DNA from: Bdellovibrionales bacterium | GTDB taxonomy: Bacteria; Bdellovibrionota; Bdellovibrionia; Bdellovibrionales; UBA1609 | Assembly: GCA_020628165.1 (NCBI GenBank) | Contig: JAHDFM010000012.1 | Span: 27,012 to 91,011 of the forward strand | DNA length: 64,000 bases | Reading direction: 5' to 3' | Shown here: one piece after another, positions 1-9,320 of the stretch | Layout: each line of letters begins with the position of its first letter | Numbering within the stretch: the first letter of the stretch is position 1 | The notes under the pieces: generated by a model | Database searches by the model: none | What the model was told of the DNA's origin: nothing | The model's input: the letters and a program-made list of their open reading frames with translations, nothing else | Position numbers and translations under genes: made by a program

Positions 1-1428
1 AGGTCGACACTGGTAAGAAAAACGAGTGGGCTGCTCACCAAAACGGACATACAAGTCAGCATCTCCAGAACCACCACGAATCTGTACACGCAAGCTATCA
101 ACACTTTCATCAACGACAACTTCATAAAAACTTTCTTGAGATTGAAACTGCGCTAACCCCTCAATGACCTCACCATCTTCAAGAATATTATCGTCTAAGT
201 TTTTATCGTCGCCACCATCATCTGGCTCTTCAACATCTTCACCGATTAAATATTGAGCTGACAATAGTAAGTTTGGCGAATCTCCACGCAACCCTCTTAA
301 CTTGTCTATTAAAGCGTTGCCCAAAATAGCATCTTTCACTTGTTGTGGAGTGCTCTGTGGATTTTGAGACAAATGCACAGCCACAACACCAGCAACTAAA
401 GGTGTAGCCATGGAGGTCCCGCTGATTGTGCGTGTGCGCGAGTTAGACCCAATCCATGCCGACAATATATTAGAACCTGGTGCAAAAATATCTACACACT
501 CACCAAAGTTTGAAAAACTGGACATGTCATCATCTCTTGTTGTGCTCCCCACTGTGATTGCTTCAGCAAGTCTTGCTGGTGATTTGTTACATGCATTGCT
601 TGATTCATTTCCAGCAGCAACTACGTATGTGACTCCACTGTTTATGGATGCTCTCACTGCTAAGTCTATTGATGTTGAAATTCCACCACCCAAGCTCATA
701 TTTGCAACGGCAGGCTTAATATGATTGCGTGTGACCCACTCTATTCCAGAAATGACATCTGAAAAGCGACCGCTTCCGCCACAACCTAGTACTCGAACTC
801 CAACAACCTTAACATTTTTAGCAGCACCATATGTTTTCCCAGCAAGGGTTCCTGCAACATGAGTTCCGTGACCGTTACAATCATTGGCTATTGAATCATT
901 ACCAACAAAATCAAACCCCTCCCTCCCACGATCTTCAAATTCGTTATGACTAATTTGCACGCCTGTATCTAATACATAAGCGTGCACCTCACTGCCCCCA
1001 CTAAGAAGCGAATGTGAGCCGTCTAAAGGTAAGTTGCTCTGATCAATTCTATCTAAGTTATATGGGGGACTTAACTGAAAATTATCGATGGATATAAAGT
1101 CATCTTTCTCAATCAATAGGACTTCATTCATGTTCTTAAGGAGTTCGACGTCAGCCAGTGATAGCTGGAACACTCCCCCCTTAATCGTATGAGAAAAAGT
1201 TTTTAAACTTTGCACTTCCAATAAGCCTTCTATGGACGTCACCATAGACTGCACGTAGGCCTCTCCTTTTTTTTGCTGACCACTTATAACCTGATCATTC
1301 AAAATAACAATGTACTGATCTGTAATGGCCGCTTGAGTGGGCGCAACTTCTTTGAACACAAGCTTTTCATTGGTGCACGACGAGAGCGCGAATAGAAACA
1401 ATAATATGACAATACTTCTTACCTTCAA
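1..1428 (-). CDS. Subtilisin-like serine protease, exported lipoprotein (partial)
   Basis: S8-family endopeptidase, cut off by the window's left edge; 476 residues are present. It starts at TTG 1428 behind an AGGGAGG ribosome site at about 1433-1439. The N-terminus is a lipoprotein signal ending LFALSSC (Cys18), then an I9-type propeptide (~residues 35-125). The catalytic set is complete: Asp154 (LDTG), His187 (HGTHVAG), oxyanion Asn in AAGNES, and Ser339 (GTSMATP). After ~residue 385 an acidic linker leads into what looks like a pre-peptidase C-terminal (PPC) domain (GSGDADLYVRFG), common in secreted proteases. Likely anchored to the envelope and used to degrade external protein. The reading frame contains no stop, so it is simply truncated by the window. 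Confidence 0.93.
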   Translation of the reverse strand, partial: MKVRSIVILLFLFALSSCTNEKLVFKEVAPTQAAITDQYIVILNDQVISGQQKKGEAYVQSMVTSIEGLLEVQSLKTFSHTIKGGVFQLSLADVELLKNMNEVLLIEKDDFISIDNFQLSPPYNLDRIDQSNLPLDGSHSLLSGGSEVHAYVLDTGVQISHNEFEDRGREGFDFVGNDSIANDCNGHGTHVAGTLAGKTYGAAKNVKVVGVRVLGCGGSGRFSDVISGIEWVTRNHIKPAVANMSLGGGISTSIDLAVRASINSGVTYVVAAGNESSNACNKSPARLAEAITVGSTTRDDDMSSFSNFGECVDIFAPGSNILSAWIGSNSRTRTISGTSMATPLVAGVVAVHLSQNPQSTPQQVKDAILGNALIDKLRGLRGDSPNLLLSAQYLIGEDVEEPDDGGDDKNLDDNILEDGEVIEGLAQFQSQESFYEVVVDESVDSLRVQIRGGSGDADLYVRFGEQPTRFSYQCRP

Positions 1429-1619
1429 GAAAACCTCCCTGTTTTTGAAGCCAACGAGCTTCTGTAAAGAGGTTATAAAAGGCTAAAAGGGTTAAAAATT
1501 CTCACCCAAGGTCGGGATATAAGTGCTTAAATTAACTTACAAAATAAATATTTCTAAGGGGCAAAAGCAATTCTTATAGAGGTTCCTAAGCCGCTCTATT
1601 TAAAAAACATAAAAAAATA

Positions 1620-1641
1620 CCTTTGCTCATATAAGCAAAGG
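1620..1641 (-). terminator. Intrinsic terminator of the OmpA-domain gene
   Basis: An 8-bp stem (CCTTTGCT / AGCAAAGG) with a 6-nt loop. On the minus strand it is followed by a TATTTTTTTA tract, and it lies about 80 nt after the stop of the OmpA-domain gene. Confidence 0.75.
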
Positions 1642-1721
1642 CATAAAAATTAATATTACAAAATGGCTACGACTCATATATTTTTAAATAGACATCAGCG
1701 AAGCCATTCAAATAATAAAAC

Positions 1722-2384
1722 TTACTTTTCCATGACTCTTAATGAGATACGTCTGTTCTGTGCACGTCCCTCAGGAGTGTCATTAGTTGCGACAGCATGA
1801 GCTGAGCCATAACCTTCAGCACTCATGCGAGCCTCAGCAATACCTAAATTCATAATTGCACTTTTAACTGAATCAGCTCTGGCTTGTGATAATTTTTTAT
1901 TGATATCATCACTGCCTGTGTTGTCTGTATAACCACCAATCTTTAGTTTAACATTTGGGTAAGCTTTTAAAATTTCGAAAATATTTTTGATCTGTTCGCT
2001 AGATTCCGCAGACAAGCTAGAACTTCCCGTTGCAAAGTTAATGCGATCAAAATTGAACCAAGTCTCTTTGTCTACCTGTCCATCTTTGATGAAACCAATC
2101 AACTTGTTCTCAACACCAAACTCAGGGATGTTTAAACTAATACCAGATGGAAGTTCAACGGAAAAGAAATCACCGAGCGCTTTGGCAGCATCTCCAGCAG
2201 CATCAATGGCTTGGCCAGCAACATTGGTGGCCGTGTCAGCTGCATTTTTTGCTGTATCAACCACGCCTTGAGTGGCGTCTTTCATTGCATCCGTTAACCC
2301 TGCACCTTGATCACAAGAGCGATACCCAAAAAATATGGCAATAATAATTGCGATTAAAATTAAAATATTGATAAATCCCTTCAT
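1722..2384 (-). CDS. OmpA-family peptidoglycan-binding protein with N-terminal membrane anchor
   Basis: A 220-residue protein. Residues 4-22 form one hydrophobic helix without a clear cleavage site, so this is probably an inner-membrane anchor. Residues ~28-72 are an Ala/Asp-rich repeat-like stretch of amphipathic helix. The C-terminal ~110 residues are an OmpA_C domain: INFATGSSSLS, GGYTDNTG, LSQARADSVK and the terminal GRAQNRRISLRV motif that contacts diaminopimelate in this family. Start ATG has a GGAGGAG ribosome site. It is a single gene with its own terminator. Role inferred: tethering the membrane to peptidoglycan. Confidence 0.88.
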   Translation of the reverse strand: MKGFINILILIAIIIAIFFGYRSCDQGAGLTDAMKDATQGVVDTAKNAADTATNVAGQAIDAAGDAAKALGDFFSVELPSGISLNIPEFGVENKLIGFIKDGQVDKETWFNFDRINFATGSSSLSAESSEQIKNIFEILKAYPNVKLKIGGYTDNTGSDDINKKLSQARADSVKSAIMNLGIAEARMSAEGYGSAHAVATNDTPEGRAQNRRISLRVMEK

Positions 2385-2530
2385 GGCTCCTCCTAGGTAG
2401 CGAGATACTTTCTATATAAAAACTGGCTCAGTATTTTCTCCACGGTATCAACTGTCAAGGTGTTTACCTACGACCGTTTCCAAATATACACACTTAATTA
2501 AACAGAATTAATTAACCTTGTGTAAAAAAG

Positions 2531-2559
2531 TTGAATGAATTTAAAATACATTTTGTTAT
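2531..2559 (+). promoter_or_regulatory. Possible sigma70 promoter for the HIT gene
   Basis: TTGAAT, 17-nt spacer, TGTTAT, ending 25 nt before the HIT start codon. The -10 is a poor match at one or two positions. Confidence 0.3.
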
Positions 2560-2584
2560 TTGAGTCAGAAAAGGGGAATGACAA

Positions 2585-3007
2585 ATGGATGACTGTATAT
2601 TTTGTAAGATCGTAAATAAAGAACTCCCAAGCCATGTTGTGTACGAAGATGAACTCACACTCGCAATTTTAGATATCTTTCCAGCCAGCGAAGGCCACAC
2701 CCTCGTTATCCCAAAAAAACACTATCTGAACTTTACCGATGTGCCAGAACAAGAACTCAAAGCATTAGCTGTTACTAGTCAACGTGTTTTAAAAGCTATC
2801 TTAAAATCTGAAATTTTACCGCAAGGCGCAAATGTGCTTACCAACCATGGTGAGGTCGCTGGACAAGACGTTATGCACTTCCATTGGCACCTTATTCCTC
2901 GCTTTACGAGCGACTCTCTTGGCAAAGTCTTCAACAGAGAGTTTGCTCAAAAAGATACCCAAGAGCTCGCTCAAATAGCAACTAAAATAAAATCTTATAT
3001 CAACTAA
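2585..3007 (+). CDS. HIT-family nucleotide hydrolase/transferase
   Basis: A 140-residue cytoplasmic HIT protein of normal length. It begins with CIFCKIV (the Cys pair near the N-terminus seen in zinc-binding HIT proteins), has the GHTLVIPKKHY segment, and ends its core with the histidine triad HFHWHLIPR around residues 98-106, the nucleophile site for phosphoramidate or dinucleotide hydrolysis. Preceded by an AAGGGG ribosome site. The exact substrate (AMP-lysine-type phosphoramidates as for HinT, or ApnA) cannot be told from sequence. Confidence 0.92.
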   Translation: MDDCIFCKIVNKELPSHVVYEDELTLAILDIFPASEGHTLVIPKKHYLNFTDVPEQELKALAVTSQRVLKAILKSEILPQGANVLTNHGEVAGQDVMHFHWHLIPRFTSDSLGKVFNREFAQKDTQELAQIATKIKSYIN

Positions 3008-3112
3008 AACTTTTTAGTCTTTGACCCTATCTATCGATAACTGAAACAATTGTTACACCGTTAAAAATAACGAGTTTTCCTGACTCAATTCGCTTTAGCC
3101 AAGGAGGTGCTT

Positions 3113-4435
3113 ATGCGTATTCTATCCACTTTATTAACCCTATTTTTCTGTCTGAGTGCCACGGCCAATAATGAGTACATTATTGAAGTGAACGATGCCT
3201 TTTTGGCGACTCAAACTCAGCCACTGTCTATGTTTTCTCAAAACATCACACAAAATCAAAATAAGTTTGTTGCAAATTTAAGCAGCGATGACCTAAGAGT
3301 CCTTAAAAGCGATTCAAATGTCATAAATGTTTATAAAAATTTACGCTTTCAACTTTTTAACACACCAGATGACTTAGGTGAAAACTTGTGGGGCTTAGAA
3401 AATCCATCTAAAGCTGATGAAAACTTTGATATCAATGTCATTCCAGCTTGGGCTATCACAACAGGTTCAGAAAAAATCGTTGTTGCCGTGACTGATACAG
3501 GTGCAATGATTGATCATACAGACCTCAAAGACAACCTTTGGATGAATGAGGCTGAGCTGAACGGAATCGCCGGTGAAGATGACGATGGCAACGGTTATGT
3601 TGATGATATCTATGGATACGATTTTCCTAAAGACACTGGCACATTAGGAGACCGAGTAGGTCACGGAACGCACGTCTCTGGAACCATAGGCGCTCAAGGA
3701 AATAATGGCACAGGTGTTGTTGGTGTTAACTGGGATGTTAGCCTAATGACTTTAAACATCTTTCCTGATAGAGGATCTGCAACTTTAGATAAAATCATAG
3801 ATGCCATTAAGTATGCTGCCGATAACGGTGCGCACGTTATCAACGCGTCTTGGGGTGGTCCAGCACCAGATCCAAATGATGAAGAGGCTATAGAGGCTTA
3901 TGAGCAGCTCAAGCAAGTTATTAAAGAAGCTGGAGATGCCGGAGTATTGTTTGTAGCTGCAGCTGGGAACAGTGGCAACGATTCAGACTCTCGCCCTCTT
4001 TACCCAGCAGCTTTTGACTTAGACAACATTATATCTGTTGGTTCAATGACTAGCACTGGTCGTAGATCATTCTTTTCTAACTACGGAAAAGTCAGTGTTG
4101 ATGTCTTTGCCCCTGGCAGTAACATTGTCAGCACAACTAACAACGGCCGCACCGGTCGCCTTTCTGGAACATCAATGGCATCTCCTCATGTTGCTGGCAT
4201 TGCAGCACTTTTACTTTCTGTTAACGAAGAAGCTACTTGGGCTGAACTCAAAGATGCCATTCTTTCAACCTGTACTGCAAATAACGCCTTCACTGATCGC
4301 AGTGTTTGCGGTGGACATGTTGATACACATGCTGCCCTTCTTAAGATTCAAGAGATTGCCGAGCAAGACCCTGAAAACCCAGACACTCCTGAGGACCCAG
4401 AAAACCCTGAAGAGCCAGAAGAAATCACTAATTAA
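3113..4435 (+). CDS. Secreted subtilisin-like serine protease
   Basis: A 440-residue S8A protease. An in-frame GTG lies at 3107, but the AAGGAGG ribosome site (3101-3107) overlaps it, so ATG 3113 is the start. Sec signal peptide (residues 1-20, ending ATA), short propeptide-like region (~22-90), then the catalytic domain with Asp128 (TDTG), His184 (HGTHVSG), Asn in AAGNSG and Ser354 (GTSMASPHVAG). The last ~25 residues are a Pro/Glu/Asp repeat (PENPDTPEDPENPEEPEE), probably a flexible surface linker. It differs from the protease at 1-1428 in having no lipobox and no PPC domain. Confidence 0.94.
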   Translation: MRILSTLLTLFFCLSATANNEYIIEVNDAFLATQTQPLSMFSQNITQNQNKFVANLSSDDLRVLKSDSNVINVYKNLRFQLFNTPDDLGENLWGLENPSKADENFDINVIPAWAITTGSEKIVVAVTDTGAMIDHTDLKDNLWMNEAELNGIAGEDDDGNGYVDDIYGYDFPKDTGTLGDRVGHGTHVSGTIGAQGNNGTGVVGVNWDVSLMTLNIFPDRGSATLDKIIDAIKYAADNGAHVINASWGGPAPDPNDEEAIEAYEQLKQVIKEAGDAGVLFVAAAGNSGNDSDSRPLYPAAFDLDNIISVGSMTSTGRRSFFSNYGKVSVDVFAPGSNIVSTTNNGRTGRLSGTSMASPHVAGIAALLLSVNEEATWAELKDAILSTCTANNAFTDRSVCGGHVDTHAALLKIQEIAEQDPENPDTPEDPENPEEPEEITN

Positions 4436-4450
4436 TCTTAACTCTTTACA

Positions 4451-4476
4451 AAGAGCACTCTTTAGAGAGTGCTCTT
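4451..4476. terminator. Bidirectional terminator between convergent genes
   Basis: A perfect 11-bp stem (AAGAGCACTCT / AGAGTGCTCTT) with a 4-nt loop, 15 nt after the subtilase stop. It overlaps the stop region of the minus-strand gene, so it probably ends both transcripts. Confidence 0.8.
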
Positions 4477-4968
4477 ATTTGCAACGATCTCTTTTTTTAA
4501 TTTGTCGTAAAAAAAATCAATAACAATATCATGTGAAAATAATCGCCTCACTCTCAAGCGATAGCACTCTTCCTGTTGCAATATCACTTCAAAAGAAAAT
4601 TTTTGGTCTAACTCTCTTTGATCTAAGTTAAAAAATTCAGGGTCAAACTGATCCTTATTAGCAAGCATATCTGCTAAAGCTAAATCAACGACTTGCATAT
4701 AGTTATCTTCTACAAAAATGGCATCTTCAGTGGAATGCACAGGGCCTTCTCCCCAAACATGCACATGTGATCTCAGAATTTGATTGTGTTCATTGAAGTA
4801 ATACTCCCAGGACTGGATGTACACTTCATTTATAAAGCGAACTATTTTAGGTTGGTATATAAAAACCCTCTTGCCGTCTTCTTTGTGTTGATAGTTCGCT
4901 AATAAACTGGCAACTTCTGGTTCGCCATGAGATATGTCTTTCAAAGCTATAGCAATTAAATTTTTCAT
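4462..4968 (-). CDS. Conserved-looking hypothetical protein coupled to a fatty acid hydroxylase
   Basis: Not recognised. The open frame extends to 4995, but ATG 4968 forms a 4-base ATGA overlap with the stop of the upstream hydroxylase gene, typical of translational coupling, giving 168 residues (MKNLIAIALKD...). No signal peptide or membrane segment is seen. The protein is acidic, with YYFNEHNQILRSHVHVWGEG in the middle and an ILQQEECYRLRVRRLF segment near the end. The middle segment suggests a soluble alpha/beta fold. Function is unknown; coupling implies a role with the hydroxylase. Confidence 0.65.
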   Translation of the reverse strand: MKNLIAIALKDISHGEPEVASLLANYQHKEDGKRVFIYQPKIVRFINEVYIQSWEYYFNEHNQILRSHVHVWGEGPVHSTEDAIFVEDNYMQVVDLALADMLANKDQFDPEFFNLDQRELDQKFSFEVILQQEECYRLRVRRLFSHDIVIDFFYDKLKKEIVANKSTL

Positions 4969-5744
4969 CGAAACGGCTGCAGGAAAAGGGTCCACAGTTT
5001 TTGTTCTTTGGATGAGCGAAACTCATCGAGACCAATTTTCATACTTTGCTCCGGATTTATTGTCTGAGATTTAAATGACGAAAAGATCTTATCCCACCAT
5101 ATGACTGAAAAACCAAAATTAGAATTGGTCTCATTTACAATCACTGAATGATGCACTCTATGTAAGCTGGGTGTGACTAAAATTTTATTCACAATGTTTT
5201 CTACTTTTTGAGGCAATTTAAAATTTGAGTGGTTAAACAAAGAACAACTGCTTAAAATCAATTCAAATAAAAACACAGCTACAACAGGAGCTCCTAGCAA
5301 AACTACAAATATCATTTTTAAAAGCAAGGATAGAACGATTTCAATGGGATGGAATCTCACGCCCGTTGACGTGTCAAAAGCGACATCACTGTGATGAAAA
5401 CGATGGATTCGCCATAGTAATGGTATGGAATGACTCAGTCTGTGTTGAAAATAAATCAAGATATCTAAAAAGATCACTGACAAGGTTACTGTTAACCAAG
5501 CTGGCAGTGATAAATAATTAAAAAGACCTAGGCCTTCTAAACTCGCAAGCTCCGCCACTTGCAATAAAGTGACCGGCAATAAAATCAAGAGCCCAGAGTT
5601 AAGTACTGATATTATAATGTTAGTAATAAATCTCTGTTTGTTCGATTTGGCTCTAAAAGACTTCAACGATCCTATAAGAACAAACATTACAAATAATGCT
5701 AGAAAGACAATCAGCCGAGATGTCGGTGAAAAAACAAACTCCAT
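4965..5744 (-). CDS. Fatty acid hydroxylase / sterol desaturase family membrane protein
   Basis: About 259 residues with four or so hydrophobic segments (residues ~7-27, 40-60, 80-100, 145-170). It carries the histidine boxes of the di-iron FA_hydroxylase superfamily: HRLSH, HRFHH about ten residues later, and HRVHH near residue 195. These ligate two irons for O2-dependent hydroxylation or desaturation of a lipid. ATG 5744 is chosen over GTG 5750; neither has a clear ribosome site. Co-transcribed with the coupled hypothetical gene at 4462-4968. The lipid substrate is unknown. Confidence 0.88.
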   Translation of the reverse strand: MEFVFSPTSRLIVFLALFVMFVLIGSLKSFRAKSNKQRFITNIIISVLNSGLLILLPVTLLQVAELASLEGLGLFNYLSLPAWLTVTLSVIFLDILIYFQHRLSHSIPLLWRIHRFHHSDVAFDTSTGVRFHPIEIVLSLLLKMIFVVLLGAPVVAVFLFELILSSCSLFNHSNFKLPQKVENIVNKILVTPSLHRVHHSVIVNETNSNFGFSVIWWDKIFSSFKSQTINPEQSMKIGLDEFRSSKEQKLWTLFLQPFR

Positions 5745-5820
5745 ATTCACATTTAACTATAATGGATCTTAATAAAAAAAAATAGTGCTACTTAAGGCCT
5801 ATTATTCTAAAAATCAAAAA

Positions 5821-5845
5821 AAACCCTCGACGAGGTCGAGGGTTT
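5821..5845 (-). terminator. Intrinsic terminator of the TM_helix-repeat protein gene
   Basis: A perfect 11-bp stem (AAACCCTCGAC / GTCGAGGGTTT) with a 3-nt loop. On the minus strand it is followed by TTTTTGATTT, ~55 nt past the stop at 5901. Confidence 0.88.
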
Positions 5846-5900
5846 GTAAATTCAGTTGATCAATAGAACTTAAAGCCGTTCTACCATACTTTTTATGGGT

Positions 5901-7073
5901 TTATTTTTTAACTTTACTCGCCCAATGGTTCGTTAAAGTCTTAGCAGCTTCAATACCACCAACACCAAAGGCAACAGCAGCAGATACAGCAACAGCACCT
6001 AAAGTCAAACCAAAGGCCATGTTCACGATATTGTCAGCAAGTCCCATAGCCTTTAAGCCCATACTTAACACAAGACCTAAAATAGCAAAGCGAGCAACAC
6101 TTGCGATGAATTTGCTATTTGGAGCTAAGCTGATTTTCTTATGAGCTAAGTTAGCAAGAGCAGCACCAATAAAGATGATCACACCACCCATTAACAAACG
6201 GCCACCAAAAGTGAGAACCTGGGCAAACACTTCAGACAACAGTTCAATCCCTAATAAATCAATAGCCGTGGTAAAAGCAGTTAACATAATAAAGAACATC
6301 ACAATCTTTCCAACGATGTTGACTGGTGTGATACTTTTAGGAAAAGCACTTTGTAAACCTAACTTATTCGGTAGGTCATTCACTGAGAGACTCTCTAATA
6401 AAGATGTCAAAAGCGAGACTACAAATCTAGCTATATAGTATGTGACCCCAATAATAACTGCAGCACCAAACAATCTAAAAATCACATCAAAAAACTGCGA
6501 CAACATATTTCTAGCAGGTTCAGAGATGGCTTCAAAATCTAAAGTCTCAAAACCTTGAATTGCTAGCGGTATAAAAACAACTGCAAAAACAAAGGTGCTA
6601 AGAAATTTTGATGTTTTAAAGTTAATTCCAACGTTTTTACTATTCACCCACTCATCAAGTTTGACTGTTGCCAACTCAACAAAGCTTTGTGCCACTTTTG
6701 CTAAAATCCAGCCCGCGTAAAAAATAATACCAGCAGCAATGATGTTTGGTATGTATCCTAAGAACTGATCCGCTAGGTTTTTTAATGGATCTAGCACTGC
6801 TGTGATATTCATTCGCTCTAGCACAATCAAAATCACGTTGAGTAAAATGATATAATAAATCAACTGCCCTAAGAGAGATGCAACATCGACACCCACTGTG
6901 CTGGCATCTATTTTTTTATTGAAGCTTGTCTTTCTAAAAAAGCTAATAAACAAATTGCGTAAAAATTTGGCAATAAATATACCGACAATGAGAATTAACA
7001 GTGTCACCAGTATTCCCGGAAAACTGCTGCCTAGTGTGGCACTCAGCGCACTTTTTAAACTATCTAAATTCAT
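5901..7073 (-). CDS. Mechanosensitive-channel-like membrane protein with TM_helix repeats
   Basis: A 390-residue polytopic protein. It contains about four copies of the 'conserved TM helix' unit seen in CmpX-like proteins: ILIVGIFIAKFLRNL (~25), IIAAGIIFYAGWILAKV (~112), AAVIIGVTYYIARFVVSLL (~200) and LLMGGVIIFIGAALANLAHK (~295). A Gly/Ala-rich final segment (ALGLTLGAVAVSAAVAFGVGG) resembles the MscS pore helix. It lacks the large cytoplasmic MscS beta domain. Likely an inner-membrane channel or osmotic sensor, in a one-gene transcript with its own terminator. Confidence 0.8.
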   Translation of the reverse strand: MNLDSLKSALSATLGSSFPGILVTLLILIVGIFIAKFLRNLFISFFRKTSFNKKIDASTVGVDVASLLGQLIYYIILLNVILIVLERMNITAVLDPLKNLADQFLGYIPNIIAAGIIFYAGWILAKVAQSFVELATVKLDEWVNSKNVGINFKTSKFLSTFVFAVVFIPLAIQGFETLDFEAISEPARNMLSQFFDVIFRLFGAAVIIGVTYYIARFVVSLLTSLLESLSVNDLPNKLGLQSAFPKSITPVNIVGKIVMFFIMLTAFTTAIDLLGIELLSEVFAQVLTFGGRLLMGGVIIFIGAALANLAHKKISLAPNSKFIASVARFAILGLVLSMGLKAMGLADNIVNMAFGLTLGAVAVSAAVAFGVGGIEAAKTLTNHWASKVKK

Positions 7074-7362
7074 ATAACCTACCCTTTGTAAAAATAATTA
7101 AACTCTCTCACACCTTTTGACGCTAGGTTAAAAGAAATGGTCACAATATAATATATTTAGTGCGTCAAATAGTTGAAAACAATGAACTAAAATTGATCTC
7201 TATTTTAATAGCCTGAATTCTTTTCATAATATTATTTGTTGAGTCTCAGCAACTGGCCCCTGGAAAGTTAGCACAAAGATGTTAAGTGCCTCGACCAAAA
7301 ACTAGATGAAATATCAGCAGAGCCTAGTATAGTTAGTTCACTCATTCCCCCAAGGAGATTTC

Positions 7363-8523
7363 ATGCAAAAAACAATCATGTTACTTGGCTCTGGAGAGCT
7401 TGGAAAAGAATTTGTTATTGCCGCCCAAAGGTTAGGCCAAACTGTTATTGCTGTCGATAAATATGAGGGGGCCCCCGCTATGCAAGTGGCTGACAAGTTT
7501 GAAGTGGTCGACATGCTCAGTGGTGATGAACTTGAAAAAATTGTGCGCAAACACAAACCTGACATTATCGTTCCAGAAGTTGAATCCATTAGAACTGAAA
7601 AATTAAAACAATTTGAAGGAGAAGGAGTTTTTGTCGTTCCTACTGCAGAGGCCACCCACCTCACCATGAACCGAGATGCCATCCGCGACGTCGCTGCCAA
7701 TGAACTCGGTTTAAAAACACCTAAGTTTGCCTATGCAGAATCGGCTGAAGAATTACAACAGGTCTCAGAACAAATTGGCTTTCCTTGTGTGGTCAAACCT
7801 GTGATGTCTTCTTCAGGAAAAGGGCAGTCCGTCGCCAACAACGTGAAAGAGCTTGCCGACTCTTGGACCTACGCTTGTGAAGGCGCTAGAGGTGATACTC
7901 AACGAGTGATCATCGAAGAATTCATTCGCTTTGAACAAGAAATCACTTTACTTACTGTTAAGCAAAAAAGCGGACCCACCGTGTTTGTAAAGCCAATTGG
8001 TCATCGACAAGAGCGTGGTGATTACCAAGAATCATGGTTACCAGCCGACTTAAGCAGTGACTTACTACACAAAGCACAAACCATGGCCAAGGCTGTGACG
8101 GATCGCTTAGGTGGAGCTGGGCTATTTGGAGTTGAGTTTTTTATTACAGAAGATGATGTTTACTTTTCAGAACTATCACCACGCCCACATGACACAGGAA
8201 TGGTCACACTCATCTCACAAAACCTGACTGAATTTGATCTTCACTTGAGAGCTATTTTAGGCTTAAAAATTCCTGACATCCAGTACTACCACAAAGCTGC
8301 GGCGTCTCATGTGATCCTCGCAGACAAAGAGAGTGACACTCCCCCATACTTCATGGGCCTCAATGATGCTCTCAAAATTTCTAACACAGAAGTGAGAATA
8401 TTTAATAAGCCATCAGCTAGACCGTTCCGTCGAATGGGAGTTGTGCTCTCTCATGCTGACGATATAAAAACGGCAAGAGCTTATGCAAGCAATGCCAGTC
8501 GCAAGATAGAGCTTAAGTACTAA
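7363..8523 (+). CDS. purT: Formate-dependent phosphoribosylglycinamide formyltransferase (PurT)
   Basis: A 386-residue ATP-grasp enzyme of purine synthesis that formylates GAR with formate and ATP. N-terminal pre-ATP-grasp Rossmann part ([23 protein letters not shown]), ATP-grasp core ([29 protein letters not shown]), and the PurT signature [14 protein letters not shown] with HLRAILGL following. Length matches the family (~390). Start ATG has a strong AAGGAG site. The gene is followed after 1 nt by a small membrane protein. It works in the cytosol and needs no folate, unlike PurN. Confidence 0.96.
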   Translation: MQKTIMLLGSGELGKEFVIAAQRLGQTVIAVDKYEGAPAMQVADKFEVVDMLSGDELEKIVRKHKPDIIVPEVESIRTEKLKQFEGEGVFVVPTAEATHLTMNRDAIRDVAANELGLKTPKFAYAESAEELQQVSEQIGFPCVVKPVMSSSGKGQSVANNVKELADSWTYACEGARGDTQRVIIEEFIRFEQEITLLTVKQKSGPTVFVKPIGHRQERGDYQESWLPADLSSDLLHKAQTMAKAVTDRLGGAGLFGVEFFITEDDVYFSELSPRPHDTGMVTLISQNLTEFDLHLRAILGLKIPDIQYYHKAAASHVILADKESDTPPYFMGLNDALKISNTEVRIFNKPSARPFRRMGVVLSHADDIKTARAYASNASRKIELKY

Positions 8524-8524
8524 T

Positions 8525-9127
8525 ATGCCGTTACCATTTATTACCTCACAAGGAATTGCCTTTGCGTTAAGCCTTGGGCAGTCTCAACTCAAAAAATACA
8601 TTCAGAAAAAAATTGATCTCAAGATTTTAAATCAAGTGGAGATTAAAATTGAAAACGAAATAAATCTGTTTTTAAAAAACCTACAGTTAAAAACACAGAT
8701 TTATATTTTAATAGCAGTTGTTAATCTAGCCTGTTTGTTAATTTCATTTTTTTTAAATGACTATCGTTTTATAAATTACATTGCTCTGTTTGTGTCAGTT
8801 CTTTTTATTTTATATATGACCTACAACTCCGTCACAAATTTTCGGCGCACGATTGATTACTTTCAAAATTTTGAAAGTCATATCAAACAACTCTTATCTA
8901 AGGAGCTAAAGTCTGCTAAAGATGCCGACTGGAAAAACAAAATGGCCTTGCTATTAGACTCTAAAGAAATTCACGACTACTATCTTGTCGTTCTAGATAA
9001 AATGATCGCTTCGCTCTCAGCTTGGCTTACGCGCAATAAATCACTCCTGTACGTGCGAATTGGCTTGTTTATTTTTGCATCCATGAGCCTCACTTACTCC
9101 GCAAGAGAGCTATTAGCTAAACTCTAA
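8525..9127 (+). CDS. Hypothetical membrane protein coupled to purT
   Basis: A 200-residue protein whose ATG is 1 nt after the purT stop, so it is translated in the same mRNA. Three hydrophobic helices are visible: ~58-77 (IYILIAVVNLACLLISFFL), ~82-101 and ~178-192. The N-terminal half is lysine-rich and helical; a soluble loop of ~75 residues separates helices 2 and 3. I recognise no family. Co-location with purT need not mean a purine role. Confidence 0.72.
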   Translation: MPLPFITSQGIAFALSLGQSQLKKYIQKKIDLKILNQVEIKIENEINLFLKNLQLKTQIYILIAVVNLACLLISFFLNDYRFINYIALFVSVLFILYMTYNSVTNFRRTIDYFQNFESHIKQLLSKELKSAKDADWKNKMALLLDSKEIHDYYLVVLDKMIASLSAWLTRNKSLLYVRIGLFIFASMSLTYSARELLAKL

Positions 9128-9259
9128 TTTTATGCGATTCTTCGAAAGTACACACTGAGTTGATTTCAACAAAAAGACTCACTTCCTCTGCTCAGCAAAA
9201 AACACTCCAAATATATAAATTCACTGTGAAAAATCAAAACTTTTTGTTTTTACTAAACA

Positions 9260-9288
9260 TTGACTGACAAAGTCACACTTATTACTAT
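9260..9288 (+). promoter_or_regulatory. Sigma70-type promoter of the antiporter gene
   Basis: TTGACT, 17-nt spacer, TACTAT; predicted start near 9294-9296, giving a leader of about 25 nt before the antiporter start codon. Confidence 0.5.
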
Positions 9289-9320
9289 TGCTGACTTACA
9301 CACTTTAGGAATTTGTGGCC

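Noticed and set aside
410..724. Plus-strand 104-codon frame
   Set aside because: It is the antisense shadow of the subtilase, whose catalytic motifs are on the minus strand in the same bases.
4095..4523. Plus-strand 142-codon frame in the subtilase
   Set aside because: Lies inside the catalytic domain in another frame; the subtilase frame has all motifs.
7074..7362. Purine or glycine riboswitch before purT
   Set aside because: No conserved core or stable stem arrangement could be made out; a simple AT-rich leader.
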